Assembly: GCA_934466515.1 (NCBI GenBank)
Contig: CAKSLH010000002.1
Span: 62,001-126,000, forward strand
Reading direction: 5' to 3'
DNA from: an uncultured Eubacteriales bacterium
Lineage (GTDB): Bacteria; Bacillota; Clostridia; Oscillospirales; Acutalibacteraceae
Length of the DNA: 64,000 nucleotides
The notes below the pieces were generated by a model. That model did not search any database. It was not told the DNA's origin and worked only from the letters and a program-made list of their open reading frames with translations. This document shows, one piece after another, positions 43,022-52,159 of this stretch. Each line of letters starts with the position of its first letter. Within the stretch, counting starts at the first letter, position 1. The translations under genes and the position numbers were made by a program.

Positions 43022-44115
43022 TGAAAACCGAAAAGAAAAAGCATGAACCTCTCGCTTATATTTCAAAAAGGGATAATGTTCCGCTAAGCTCGCGTATTAT
43101 TGTCCGCGTTGTCGCTATTTTTATAGCTCTTGTTGTTTGCGGAATAGTAACAAAGGTGTTAACCGGCGATAATCCTATCTCGATTTTTAAAACAATTTTC
43201 CACGGTGCCTTCGGCAAGGGAAGAATGCTCGTAACAATTCACGATATCGCGATTTTGCTTTGCATTTCGCTTGCGGTAACTCCGGCTTTCAGAATGAAAT
43301 TCTGGAATACAGGCGCTGAGGGACAGGTTCTTATAGGCTGCCTTTCAACCGCCGTTTGTATGTTCTGTCTCGGCGGAAAGGTTCCTAATTGGGCGCTGAT
43401 TATAATTATGACGGTATGCGCGGTATTTTCGGGAATGCTCTGGGGCGTAATCCCCGCGATATTCAAGGCAGAGTGGAAAACAAATGAAACGCTGTTCACC
43501 CTAATGATGAACTATGTTGCAATTCAGCTTGTTGAATATTTCCTTAAAATTGCCGATAAGAGCGGCTCAAATGTTGTAGGACCCGATCTTTTAAGTCACG
43601 GTTGGCTGCCGAATCTTTTCGGAGTTAAGTATCTGCTTAATATCGTAATCGTAGCCGTTATCACGGTCTTAATGTATGTTTACCTTAAATACAGCAAGCA
43701 CGGATATGAGATTTCGGTTGTCGGCGAAAGCGAAAACACCGCAAGATACATAGGAATAAATGTTAAAAAGGTTATTATCCGCACAATGCTCGTTTCGGGC
43801 GCTATCTGCGGAATTGCAGGACTTCTTCTCGTAGGCGGTTCTTCCCATTCTATTGACTCAAATCTTGTCGACGGCAGAGGATTTACCGCAATTATGGTTT
43901 CATGGCTCGGTAAATTCAATCCCTTCACAATGATTCTTACAACACTTCTTTTGGTGTTCTTAGGACGCGGAGCCGACGAGGTTACTTCAAATTTCGGCTT
44001 AAACGGCGACTTTTCCGATATCCTTACGGGAATTATCCTCTTCTTCATAATAGGCTGTGAATTCTTTATCAACTATAAAATCAATTTCAGCCACCGTAAA
44101 AAGGAGGAAAACTGA
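43018..44115 (+). CDS. nupP: Nucleoside ABC importer, permease 1
   Basis: The 365-residue protein has about nine membrane spans and is of the BPD_transp_2 type. The segment FRMKFWNTGAEGQVLIGCLSTAVCMF near residue 85 is typical, as is NVVGPDLLSHGWLP. It has the coupling loop segment ENTARYIGINVKKVI near residue 240. It starts 4 bp inside nupO and overlaps nupQ by one base. The Nup type imports nucleosides such as guanosine, in line with the riboswitch. Confidence 0.92.
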   Translation: MMKTEKKKHEPLAYISKRDNVPLSSRIIVRVVAIFIALVVCGIVTKVLTGDNPISIFKTIFHGAFGKGRMLVTIHDIAILLCISLAVTPAFRMKFWNTGAEGQVLIGCLSTAVCMFCLGGKVPNWALIIIMTVCAVFSGMLWGVIPAIFKAEWKTNETLFTLMMNYVAIQLVEYFLKIADKSGSNVVGPDLLSHGWLPNLFGVKYLLNIVIVAVITVLMYVYLKYSKHGYEISVVGESENTARYIGINVKKVIIRTMLVSGAICGIAGLLLVGGSSHSIDSNLVDGRGFTAIMVSWLGKFNPFTMILTTLLLVFLGRGADEVTSNFGLNGDFSDILTGIILFFIIGCEFFINYKINFSHRKKEEN

Positions 44116-45098
44116 TGATAGTAACTATAATCAATTTTATTCAGCGTGCTATTTTGCAGGGCACACCTTTGCTTTACGGCTCAACAGGTGAAATTTTAAC
44201 CGAAAAATCGGGCAACTTAAACCTCGGAATTCCCGGAATTATGTATATCGGCGCAATTTCGGGCGTTGTCGGCGGATTTTTGTATCAGAGCAATGCGGAA
44301 GAGGTAGTTCCGTTCCTCGCGGTGCTTATTCCGCTGCTTTGCTGCCTTGCGGGCTCGCTTCTTGTTTCGCTCCTTTATTGCTTCTTGACCGTAACATTAA
44401 GAGCAAATCAGAATGTAACGGGTCTTGCGATTACTACCTTCGGTATCGGCTGCGGAAACTTCTTCGGAGGCTCGCTTATAAAGATTATCAAAAGCGATGT
44501 TCCGTATCTTTCGCTTGTCGAAATTGCAAGAGCGTTTAAAACAACACTTCCTTTCGCAGAGGATATGGGAGATGTCGGAAAGCTCTTCTTCTCATACGGA
44601 TTTATGGTCTATCTTGCGGTAATCCTCGCGGTTGTTGTCGCGGTATTCCTTAAAAAGACCAGACACGGTCTGAACCTGCGCGCAGTGGGCGAAAATCCTG
44701 CCACTGCCGATGCCGCAGGTATCAATGTTACAAAGTATAAATACCTCGCTACAACACTCGGCGGAATGATTGCGGGTCTCGGCGGACTGTTCTATGTTAT
44801 GGACTATTCAAACGGAATTTGGTCTAATAACGGCTTCGGCGACCGCGGCTGGCTTTCTATCGCGATAGTAATTTTCGCCACTTGGAAGCCCTCGCTTGCA
44901 ATCGCCGGCTCTTATTTGTTCGGAGCGCTTTATATTCTTTTCAATTATATAAATGTTCCCATGCAGATGATTCCGATTATCCAGATGCTTCCTTATGTCG
45001 TAACAATTATAGTTCTTATAGTTGTAAGCATCCGCAAAAAGCGCGAAAATCAGCCTCCGCAGGCTCTCGGTCTTTCTTATTTCAGAGAAGACAGGTAA
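44115..45098 (+). CDS. nupQ: Nucleoside ABC importer, permease 2
   Basis: The 327-residue protein has eight or nine membrane spans with the BPD_transp_2 markers GTPLLYGSTGEILTEKSGNLNLG near residue 14 and RAVGENPATADAAGINV near residue 193. It is the last gene of the xpt-nup operon and starts at a TGATG junction with nupP. A perfect 12-bp hairpin, repeat R1 copy B and a terminator follow. Confidence 0.92.
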   Translation: MIVTIINFIQRAILQGTPLLYGSTGEILTEKSGNLNLGIPGIMYIGAISGVVGGFLYQSNAEEVVPFLAVLIPLLCCLAGSLLVSLLYCFLTVTLRANQNVTGLAITTFGIGCGNFFGGSLIKIIKSDVPYLSLVEIARAFKTTLPFAEDMGDVGKLFFSYGFMVYLAVILAVVVAVFLKKTRHGLNLRAVGENPATADAAGINVTKYKYLATTLGGMIAGLGGLFYVMDYSNGIWSNNGFGDRGWLSIAIVIFATWKPSLAIAGSYLFGALYILFNYINVPMQMIPIIQMLPYVVTIIVLIVVSIRKKRENQPPQALGLSYFREDR

Positions 45099-45119
45099 AA
45101 TTTTATAAAAATCTCTCCG

Positions 45120-45146
45120 AGAGTGTCGACAAAGTCGACACTCTCA
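45120..45146 (+). repeat. Perfect 12-bp inverted repeat
   Basis: GAGAGTGTCGAC and its exact complement are separated by AAA. There is no T-run, so it is not a normal terminator. It stands between nupQ and R1 copy B and may protect the 3' end of the message or act as a protein-binding site. Confidence 0.7.
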
Positions 45147-45153
45147 AGGCCTA

Positions 45154-45334
45154 GAATGCCGTTTGCTCGAAAATCAGAGATTTTCGGACTGCACTCTATC
45201 CCCGTGAGTACCCCACCCCAGTGTTCTTGAAAAACCGCTTGATTTAGCGGTTTTTCGCTTATAAGGTGTTTTTTCGCCGCGCATGTCGCCGAAAAAACAA
45301 AATGCGGCGTAAACGCCGCGACACAACCTGATTT
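45154..45334 (-). repeat. Intergenic repeat R1, copy B (inverted)
   Basis: The reverse complement of 17218-17402, with scattered substitutions that mostly keep the stems. The shared run around GGGGTGGGGTACTCACGGGG is intact. All four hairpins are present. It shows that R1 is a dispersed repeat in this genome and not a gene. Confidence 0.8.
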
Positions 45335-45351
45335 ATAGTTTGTCTAAAATC

Positions 45352-45393
45352 TGAATCTCTCCTTTGCTTTTTTAAAAAGGAGAGATTTATTTT
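45352..45393 (+). terminator. Terminator before nifJ
   Basis: AATCTCTCCTTT pairs with AAAGGAGAGATT with a T-rich loop and is followed by TATTTTTA. It probably ends the nup operon past R1. Confidence 0.8.
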
Positions 45394-45419
45394 TAATGTA
45401 AAAAAATAATATTTTTTTG

Positions 45420-45448
45420 TTTACAAAGGTCAAAAAAAGTGTTAATAT
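45420..45448 (+). promoter_or_regulatory. Promoter of nifJ
   Basis: TTTACA at 45420-45425 and TAATAT at 45443-45448 have a 17-bp spacer, 73 bp before the start codon. Confidence 0.6.
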
Positions 45449-45521
45449 ATATTAGTATGATACTGCTTTGCGGTATTAACGGTTATAAATCTTATTTAAT
45501 TCTTAACAGGAGGAATTTTCC

Positions 45522-48500
45522 ATGGCAAGAAAGTTCAAAACTATGGACGGAAATAACGCCGCGGCTCATGTTGCCTATGCGTTTACCGAAGTAGCCGGTA
45601 TCTATCCGATTACACCGTCCAGCCCGATGGCTGATTATGTTGATCAGTGGTCCGCTCAGGGACTTAAAAACATATTCGGCACCAAAGTCAATGTTGTAGA
45701 AATGCAGTCCGAAGCAGGCGCCGCAGGTACTGTTCACGGCTCGCTCGCGGCAGGTGCGCTTACTACCACCTTCACCGCTTCTCAGGGTCTTTTGCTCATG
45801 ATCCCGAATATGTATAAGATAGCTGGCGAATTGCTGCCTTGCGTATTCCATGTTTCGGCTCGCTGCGTAGCAAGCCATGCGCTTAACATTTTCGGCGATC
45901 ATTCCGATGTTTATGCTTGCCGTCAGACAGGCTTTGCAATGCTCGCTGAGACAAATCCGCAGGAGGTTATGGATCTTGCTGCCGTTGCGCATCTTGCCGC
46001 AATCAAGAGCAGAGTTCCTTTCATTAACTTCTTTGACGGTTTCCGTACCTCTCACGAAATCCAGAAAATTCAGGTATGGGATTATGAGGACCTTAAGGAA
46101 ATGTGCGATATGGACGCGGTAAACGCATTCCGTAAACGCGCTCTTAATCCTGAGCATCCCGTTATGCGCGGCTCTCATGAAAACGACGATATCTTCTTCC
46201 AGAACAGAGAGGCATGTAATAAGTATTATGACGCTGTTCCCGCTATCGTTGAAGATTATATGGATAAGGTAAACGCTAAGCTCGGCACCGATTATAAGCT
46301 CTTTAACTATTACGGCGCGGCTGACGCAGAGCGCGTAATTATAGCTATGGGCTCTGTCTGCGATGTTGCGGAAGAGGTTATTGATTATCTTACAGCTAAG
46401 GGTGAAAAGGTAGGTCTTGTAAAGGTTCGCCTTTACCGTCCTTTCTCTGCCGAAAAGCTCGTTGAGGCTATTCCGCAGACAGTTAAGAAAATAGCTGTTT
46501 TAGACCGTACAAAAGAACCCGGTGCTCTCGGCGAGCCGCTTTATATGGATGTTGTCGGCGCTCTTGCCGCTACAGGCAGAAAGGTTGACACCGTTATCGG
46601 CGGACGTTACGGCTTAGGCTCTAAGGATACTCCGCCCGCAAGCATTTTTGCAGTTTATAAAGAGCTTTCTAAGGACGCTCCGAAGCACCAGTTTACAATC
46701 GGCATTGTCGATGATGTTACTAACCTTTCTCTTGAAGAAGAGGAAGCTCCGAACACTGCGGCTGAGGGTACAATTGAATGTAAGTTCTGGGGTCTCGGCG
46801 GCGACGGAACCGTTGGCGCTAATAAGGACTCTATCAAGATTATCGGCGACCATACCGATAAGTATGTTCAGGCTTACTTCCAGTATGACTCAAAGAAGAC
46901 CGGCGGTATCACCGTATCTCACCTCCGTTTCGGCGATAAGCCTATTAAGAGCCCTTATTACATAAATAAGGCTGACTTTGTTGCATGTCATAACCCCTCT
47001 TATGTTATTAAGGGATATAAGATGGTTAACGATGTTAAACCCGGCGGTGTGTTCCTTATAAACTGCCAGTGGACAGCAGAAGAGCTTGATAAGCACATGC
47101 CCGCTGAAGCTAAGAGATATATCGCTAAGAATAATATTAAGCTTTATACCGTTAATGCTATTGATATAGCTGCTAAAATCGGACTCGGCAAGCGTACAAA
47201 TACTGTTTTGCAGTCTGCTTTCTTCGCTCTTGCCAAGGTTCTTCCGGTTGATGAAGCAATCGGATATATGAAGGAAAAAGCTCAGAAGTTCATGAAGAAG
47301 GGTAAAGAAATCGTTGAGATGAACGAAAAGGCTATCGACGCCGGCGCTACCGCATTCGTTCAGGTTGATGTTCCCGCTTCTTGGGCTGACGCTACTGATG
47401 TTAAGACTTCCGTTACCGAAAACGGACCTGAAAAGCTCGTTAAAATGGTAGATAATATCATGAAGCCGGTAGGTCTTATGAACGGATATGAGCTTCCTGT
47501 TTCCGCATTTACCGACCATGCCGACGGTACATTTGAGCAGGGCGCTTCCGCATTTGAAAAGCGCGGCGTTGCCGTCATGGTTCCCTTTTGGAATAATGAG
47601 ACCTGCGTAGGATGTAATAAGTGCGCATTTGTATGTCCTCATGCCACACTCCGTCCGTTTGCTCTTTCAGAGGACGAAAAGGCAAAGGCTCCCGCAAATA
47701 CAAAGTATGCCGTTAAGGAAAAAATGGTTGCCGCTAAGGGCTATAGCTATGCTCTTACCGTTTCTCCGCTTGACTGTATGGGATGCGGAGTATGCGTAGG
47801 CGTTTGCCCGACAGCTTCTCTTAAAATGGTTTCTCAGGAATCTCAGCTTGACGAGCAGAAGGTATTTGATTATTGCGTAGCAAATGTAACCGAGAAAAAG
47901 GATGTTGCTACTGACGCAAATGTAATCACCTCTCAGTTCAAAAAGCCGCTTCTTGAATTCTCAGGCTCTTGCGCAGGCTGTGCGGAGACCTCTTATGCAA
48001 GACTTATCACACAGCTCTTCGGAGACAGAATGTATATCTCGAACGCTACAGGCTGTTCTTCAATCTGGGGCGGTCCTGCCGCAACTTCTCCTTATACCAC
48101 CAATGCCGAGGGTCACGGACCTGCTTGGGCAAACTCACTCTTTGAGGATAACGCCGAGCACGGCTACGGTATGTATCTCGGACAGACTGCTATAAGAGAG
48201 CGCCTTATTGACGACGCTAAGGCTGTCGCAGCTTCCGAAAAGGCATCAGAGGCTGTTAAGACTGCCGCTAATGCTTATCTTGATACACTTAATGACGCTA
48301 AGGCTAATGCCGACGCATCTAAGGCTCTTGTTGAGGCTATTAAGGCATCGGGAGCCGAGTGCGATAAGTGCAAGGATATCGTTGATAACTCAGAATATCT
48401 CTCTAAGAAATCCGTTTGGATATTCGGCGGAGACGGCTGGGCTTATGATATCGGCTTCGGCGGTGTTGACCATGTTCTCGCAAGCGGAAGAAATGTAAAC

Positions 48501-49064
48501 ATCATGGTATTCGATACCGAGGTTTACTCTAATACAGGCGGTCAGGCTTCAAAGGCTTCCAATATCGGTCAGGTTGCTCAGTTTGCGGCTGCAGGTAAAG
48601 CAATTGCCAAGAAGAGCCTTGCAGAAATCGCTATGAGCTACGGATATATCTATGTTGCTCAGATTGCTATGGGCGCAGACCAGAATCAGACCCTTAAGGC
48701 AATTAAAGAGGCTGAGGCTTATGACGGTCCGTCTCTCGTAATCGGATATGCCCCCTGCGAAATGCACTCTATTAAGGGCGGCATGGTTAACTGCCAAAAG
48801 GAAATGAAGAGAGCGGTTGACTGCGGATATTGGGATCTCTTCCGTTATAATCCGGCTCTTAAGGCAGAGGGCAAGAACCCGTTCAGCCTTGACAGCAAGC
48901 CTGCAACTGCCGATTATAAGGAATTCATTCTCGGTGAAGCAAGATATTCTTCTCTTACCCGTTCGTTCCCCGAGCGCGCCGAGGTTCTTTTCGATAAGGC
49001 TGAGGCTACCGCAAAGGCAAGAAGAGCGCATCTTGAAAAGCTTGTTGAGCTTTACGGAAAGTAA
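45522..49064 (+). CDS. nifJ: Pyruvate:ferredoxin (flavodoxin) oxidoreductase
   Basis: NifJ oxidises pyruvate to acetyl-CoA and CO2 and reduces ferredoxin in anaerobes. The 1180-residue single-chain enzyme has all domains in order: YPITPSSPMADYVDQW near residue 27, the EKR/domain III region, two [4Fe-4S] motifs (CVGCNKCAFVCPH near residue 694 and CMGCGVCVGVCPT near residue 751), and the thiamine-diphosphate domain with CAGCAETSY near residue 816 and GGDGWAYDIGFGG. The ribosome-binding site AGGAGG is strong and codon use is that of a highly expressed gene. It has its own promoter and terminator. Confidence 0.97.
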   Translation: MARKFKTMDGNNAAAHVAYAFTEVAGIYPITPSSPMADYVDQWSAQGLKNIFGTKVNVVEMQSEAGAAGTVHGSLAAGALTTTFTASQGLLLMIPNMYKIAGELLPCVFHVSARCVASHALNIFGDHSDVYACRQTGFAMLAETNPQEVMDLAAVAHLAAIKSRVPFINFFDGFRTSHEIQKIQVWDYEDLKEMCDMDAVNAFRKRALNPEHPVMRGSHENDDIFFQNREACNKYYDAVPAIVEDYMDKVNAKLGTDYKLFNYYGAADAERVIIAMGSVCDVAEEVIDYLTAKGEKVGLVKVRLYRPFSAEKLVEAIPQTVKKIAVLDRTKEPGALGEPLYMDVVGALAATGRKVDTVIGGRYGLGSKDTPPASIFAVYKELSKDAPKHQFTIGIVDDVTNLSLEEEEAPNTAAEGTIECKFWGLGGDGTVGANKDSIKIIGDHTDKYVQAYFQYDSKKTGGITVSHLRFGDKPIKSPYYINKADFVACHNPSYVIKGYKMVNDVKPGGVFLINCQWTAEELDKHMPAEAKRYIAKNNIKLYTVNAIDIAAKIGLGKRTNTVLQSAFFALAKVLPVDEAIGYMKEKAQKFMKKGKEIVEMNEKAIDAGATAFVQVDVPASWADATDVKTSVTENGPEKLVKMVDNIMKPVGLMNGYELPVSAFTDHADGTFEQGASAFEKRGVAVMVPFWNNETCVGCNKCAFVCPHATLRPFALSEDEKAKAPANTKYAVKEKMVAAKGYSYALTVSPLDCMGCGVCVGVCPTASLKMVSQESQLDEQKVFDYCVANVTEKKDVATDANVITSQFKKPLLEFSGSCAGCAETSYARLITQLFGDRMYISNATGCSSIWGGPAATSPYTTNAEGHGPAWANSLFEDNAEHGYGMYLGQTAIRERLIDDAKAVAASEKASEAVKTAANAYLDTLNDAKANADASKALVEAIKASGAECDKCKDIVDNSEYLSKKSVWIFGGDGWAYDIGFGGVDHVLASGRNVNIMVFDTEVYSNTGGQASKASNIGQVAQFAAAGKAIAKKSLAEIAMSYGYIYVAQIAMGADQNQTLKAIKEAEAYDGPSLVIGYAPCEMHSIKGGMVNCQKEMKRAVDCGYWDLFRYNPALKAEGKNPFSLDSKPATADYKEFILGEARYSSLTRSFPERAEVLFDKAEATAKARRAHLEKLVELYGK

Positions 49065-49091
49065 AATTTAAAAATGTAATGTAATATTACA

Positions 49092-49128
49092 CAAAAACTC
49101 TCTGCCGTTTTTGGCAGAGAGTTTTAAT
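49092..49128 (+). terminator. Terminator after nifJ
   Basis: AAAACTCTCTGCC and GGCAGAGAGTTTT pair across GTTTTT and are followed by AATTT. Confidence 0.9.
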
Positions 49129-49162
49129 TTGTAACTTTTTGTAACTTTTTTTGCAGATACAC

Positions 49163-49191
49163 TTGAAAAAATTCGGGTTTTTGTGTACAAT
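49163..49191 (+). promoter_or_regulatory. Promoter of the PucR-FtsEX gene set
   Basis: TTGAAA at 49163-49168 and TACAAT at 49186-49191 have a 17-bp spacer. A tandem GTAACTTTTT pair lies just upstream. Confidence 0.6.
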
Positions 49192-49255
49192 AATATTACG
49201 AGTATTATAATATTATATTGATAATATTTAAAAAAAGACAGGATGTGTTTATAAA

Positions 49256-50335
49256 ATGTCAAACCGCTTATTTCAGGGTGTAATTCATCAGATGAAGGAC
49301 TCCATTGACAAAACCTTCGGAGTGCTTGACGAGAATTATACCGTTATTGCCTGCAGCGACCTCGGTCATATAGGCGATCAGCTCACCCCCATTCCTTACG
49401 GTGTTAATATCGACGCTTATACTTCCGACGGGTTTACCTTTAAGTCGCTCGGAATTAAGCAGGGAACGAATTATACCGTGTTCGTTGAGGGCGAGGATAT
49501 AATTTCGAATAAATATGCCGGAGTTCTGGCGGTAGCTTTCGCTAATATCAAGTATTATTATGATGAAAAGTATGACCGCGGAAACTTTATCAAGAATATT
49601 ATTCTCGATAATATTCTCCCCGGAGATATCTATCTTAAGGCGCGCGAGCTTTATTTTAACAGCGATGTTATGCGCACATGTATACTTATCCGCAATCTTG
49701 AGCCTAATGATGTCTCTGTTTATGATGTTCTTCAGAATCTTTTCCCCGATAAGACAAAGGATTTCATTATAAATATAAATGAAACCGATATCGCTCTTGT
49801 TAAGGAAACCTCTCCCGAGATTTCCGCTAAGGATATCGAAAACCTTGCTTCTTCCATAGCTGATACGATTTCGGGCGAATTCTATGTCCGTGCCGTTATC
49901 GGTATAGGAACTACGGTTGATAACCTTAAGGACCTTGCCCGTTCCTTTAAGGAAGCGCAGACCGCTTTGGAGGTCGGAAAGGTATTCGACACCGAAAAGA
50001 CAATTATTTCTTATAATAATCTCGGAATTGCGAGACTTATTTATCAGCTCCCCACAACTCTCTGCGAAACCTTTTTAAGAGAGGTTTTCAAGAAAGGTTC
50101 TATCGACTCTCTCGATCAGGAAACCCTGTTTACAATTCAGCGTTTCTTTGAGAATAACCTTAATGTTTCTGAAACCTCAAGAAAGCTCTTCGTTCACAGA
50201 AACACTCTTGTTTACAGACTTGAAAAAATCAAGAAGATTACAGGTCTTGATTTAAGAGAGTTCGACCATGCAATCGTATTTAAAATTGCCCTTATGGTAA
50301 ATAAATATCTTAAGAGCAATCCTGTTAAATATTAA
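49256..50335 (+). CDS. PucR/CdaR-type transcriptional regulator
   Basis: The 359-residue protein ends with a PucR C-terminal helix-turn-helix (QRFFENNLNVSETSRKLFVHRNTLVYRLEKI), and the middle has a GGDEF-like fold typical of CdaR proteins (FYVRAVIGIGTTVDNLKDLARSFKEAQTAL). The N-terminal half is a possible ligand-binding domain. The family often controls purine or sugar-acid genes. Here it lies 21 bp upstream of ftsE, so it may be co-transcribed with the division genes. No target site was found. Confidence 0.85.
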   Translation: MSNRLFQGVIHQMKDSIDKTFGVLDENYTVIACSDLGHIGDQLTPIPYGVNIDAYTSDGFTFKSLGIKQGTNYTVFVEGEDIISNKYAGVLAVAFANIKYYYDEKYDRGNFIKNIILDNILPGDIYLKARELYFNSDVMRTCILIRNLEPNDVSVYDVLQNLFPDKTKDFIININETDIALVKETSPEISAKDIENLASSIADTISGEFYVRAVIGIGTTVDNLKDLARSFKEAQTALEVGKVFDTEKTIISYNNLGIARLIYQLPTTLCETFLREVFKKGSIDSLDQETLFTIQRFFENNLNVSETSRKLFVHRNTLVYRLEKIKKITGLDLREFDHAIVFKIALMVNKYLKSNPVKY

Positions 50336-50356
50336 GCCGAAGGGGAAGCTTCTTTA

Positions 50357-51094
50357 ATGTCTATTGAAAATCAGGCGGTGCAGGATTTTGCGCCGCCTGC
50401 CGATAATCAGAAAACCGTTATCGAATTCCGCGGTGTTTCTAAGACCTATCTTACTGGCACTCACGCCGTAGAAGATCTTAATGTCAGGATAAACAGCGGA
50501 GAATTCGTGTTTGTCGTAGGCTCCTCGGGCGCGGGTAAAAGCACATTTTTAAAGCTTATTATGCGCGAGGAAAAGGCTAATACTGGCGAAATCAGGGTAA
50601 ACGGGTTTAATCTTACAAAAATGCGCCGCCGCGAGGTTCCTATGCTCAGGCGCACAATGGGAATTGTCTTTCAGGATTTCAGACTTATTCCTACTATGAA
50701 TGTTTTTGATAATGTCGCCTTTGCAATGCATGTTGTAGGCGCTTCAAACAGAGAAATAAGAATAAAGGTCTCTAAGGCTCTTTCAAAGGTGGGACTCGGA
50801 GATAAGGCTCGCTCAATGCCCCGCCAGCTTTCGGGCGGCGAACAGCAGAGAGTAGGCCTTGCAAGAGCGCTTGTAAATTCTCCTGAGCTTATCATTGCGG
50901 ACGAGCCTACCGGAAATGTTGACCCCAATATGTCATACGAAATAGTTTCCTTGCTTACCGAAATAAATAAGCGCGGAACTACTATTCTTATGGTAACCCA
51001 TGACCATAATCTTGTTAGAGATTTTCACCATAGAGTAATAATGCTCGATTCGGGCCATATCGTGGCAGATAATGCGGCAGGGGGTATGGACTGA
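50357..51094 (+). CDS. ftsE: Cell division ATP-binding protein FtsE
   Basis: The 245-residue ABC ATPase has Walker A GSSGAGKST near residue 55, signature LSGGEQQRVGLARALV near residue 157, and Walker B LIIADEPTGNVDPN. FtsE and FtsX form a membrane complex that activates a peptidoglycan hydrolase at the septum. It carries a ~20-residue N-terminal extension. Its stop overlaps the ATG of ftsX (TGATG). Confidence 0.95.
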   Translation: MSIENQAVQDFAPPADNQKTVIEFRGVSKTYLTGTHAVEDLNVRINSGEFVFVVGSSGAGKSTFLKLIMREEKANTGEIRVNGFNLTKMRRREVPMLRRTMGIVFQDFRLIPTMNVFDNVAFAMHVVGASNREIRIKVSKALSKVGLGDKARSMPRQLSGGEQQRVGLARALVNSPELIIADEPTGNVDPNMSYEIVSLLTEINKRGTTILMVTHDHNLVRDFHHRVIMLDSGHIVADNAAGGMD

Positions 51095-52140
51095 TGAAGG
51101 TACAAAGCGTCAGATATCTTGTAAAAGAGGGCGTTAAGAACACTTGGGCTAACAGACTTATGTCGCTTGCTTCAATCGGTGTTCTTGTTGCGTGTATGGT
51201 AATTATCGGTCTTGCGGTTCTTATATCCGCCTGCGCCGATAAGGCTATCGGCAGACTTGAGCAGGAAAATGTCGTTATGGTTTATATGAAGGACTATAAC
51301 TGGGCTTTATATGCCGATAAAACGGACGCATCGTCCGAGACTTCGGAAAGCACATCTTCCGAAGATGGACAGACTGCCGAACAGCCCGATAAAAACGGAA
51401 TTAAATCAAGCGATTATGTTATACATAATGATGAAGAGGCAAATTCGCTTTGCGAGGAAATAGGGAAAATTCCGAATGTCAAAAAGGTTGAATATATTTC
51501 GAGCGCCGCAGGTCTTGAAGCCGCTAAGGGCGCAATGCTTGAAGGACAGGGCGATTATTTTGACTTTTTGAACGATGAATACGGAAATCCGATTTCCGCC
51601 GCCGCTAAGGTTACAATGTCGGATATGTCCCTTTTCGACGCAACGCTTGATAAAATAAAAACGCTTGACGGCGTTGATACAATCCAGTCAAACAGCGACA
51701 CCGCCGAAATGATAACCTCGGTTAAAAACGGAATTGCCGTTGCAGGTGTTGTAATAATGGCTATACTTATTATTATATCTCTTGTTATAGTTTGTAACAC
51801 AATCAGAATTACAATGTATAACAGAAAGCTTGAAATCAGCATAATGAAGGCGGTCGGAGCGACCGATTCGTTTGTAAGAATTCCTTTTATTGTCGAGGGT
51901 GTTCTTATCGGCGCAATTTCGGCAGTTATTGCCGAAGCGCTCGTTTATTTCTGCTATAGGGTAGCTACAGAGACTATTGTTTCGTCCTTCGGAGCAAATT
52001 CCTTGGTTAGCTTTAAATCTCTCGCGGGACTTCTTATATTGATTTTCCTCGGAGTCGGAGTTGTAGCAGGCGTTTTAGGCAGTGTTATTATTATAGGTAA
52101 GTATTTAAGGCGAGAGGGCAGCGAATTTGCGGCTATTTAA
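51094..52140 (+). CDS. ftsX: Cell division protein FtsX
   Basis: The 348-residue protein has the FtsX layout: a first span (RLMSLASIGVLVACMVIIGLAVLIS), a large outside loop, and three C-terminal spans (VVIMAILIIISLVIVC, with the conserved NTIRITMYNRKLEISIMKAVGATD after it). The outside loop contains a Ser/Glu-rich low-complexity stretch (SSETSESTSSEDGQ) of about 25 residues. FtsX passes the ATPase signal to the hydrolase encoded next. Confidence 0.95.
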   Translation: MKVQSVRYLVKEGVKNTWANRLMSLASIGVLVACMVIIGLAVLISACADKAIGRLEQENVVMVYMKDYNWALYADKTDASSETSESTSSEDGQTAEQPDKNGIKSSDYVIHNDEEANSLCEEIGKIPNVKKVEYISSAAGLEAAKGAMLEGQGDYFDFLNDEYGNPISAAAKVTMSDMSLFDATLDKIKTLDGVDTIQSNSDTAEMITSVKNGIAVAGVVIMAILIIISLVIVCNTIRITMYNRKLEISIMKAVGATDSFVRIPFIVEGVLIGAISAVIAEALVYFCYRVATETIVSSFGANSLVSFKSLAGLLILIFLGVGVVAGVLGSVIIIGKYLRREGSEFAAI

Positions 52141-52159
52141 AAGCGGAGGAATTGATTTT

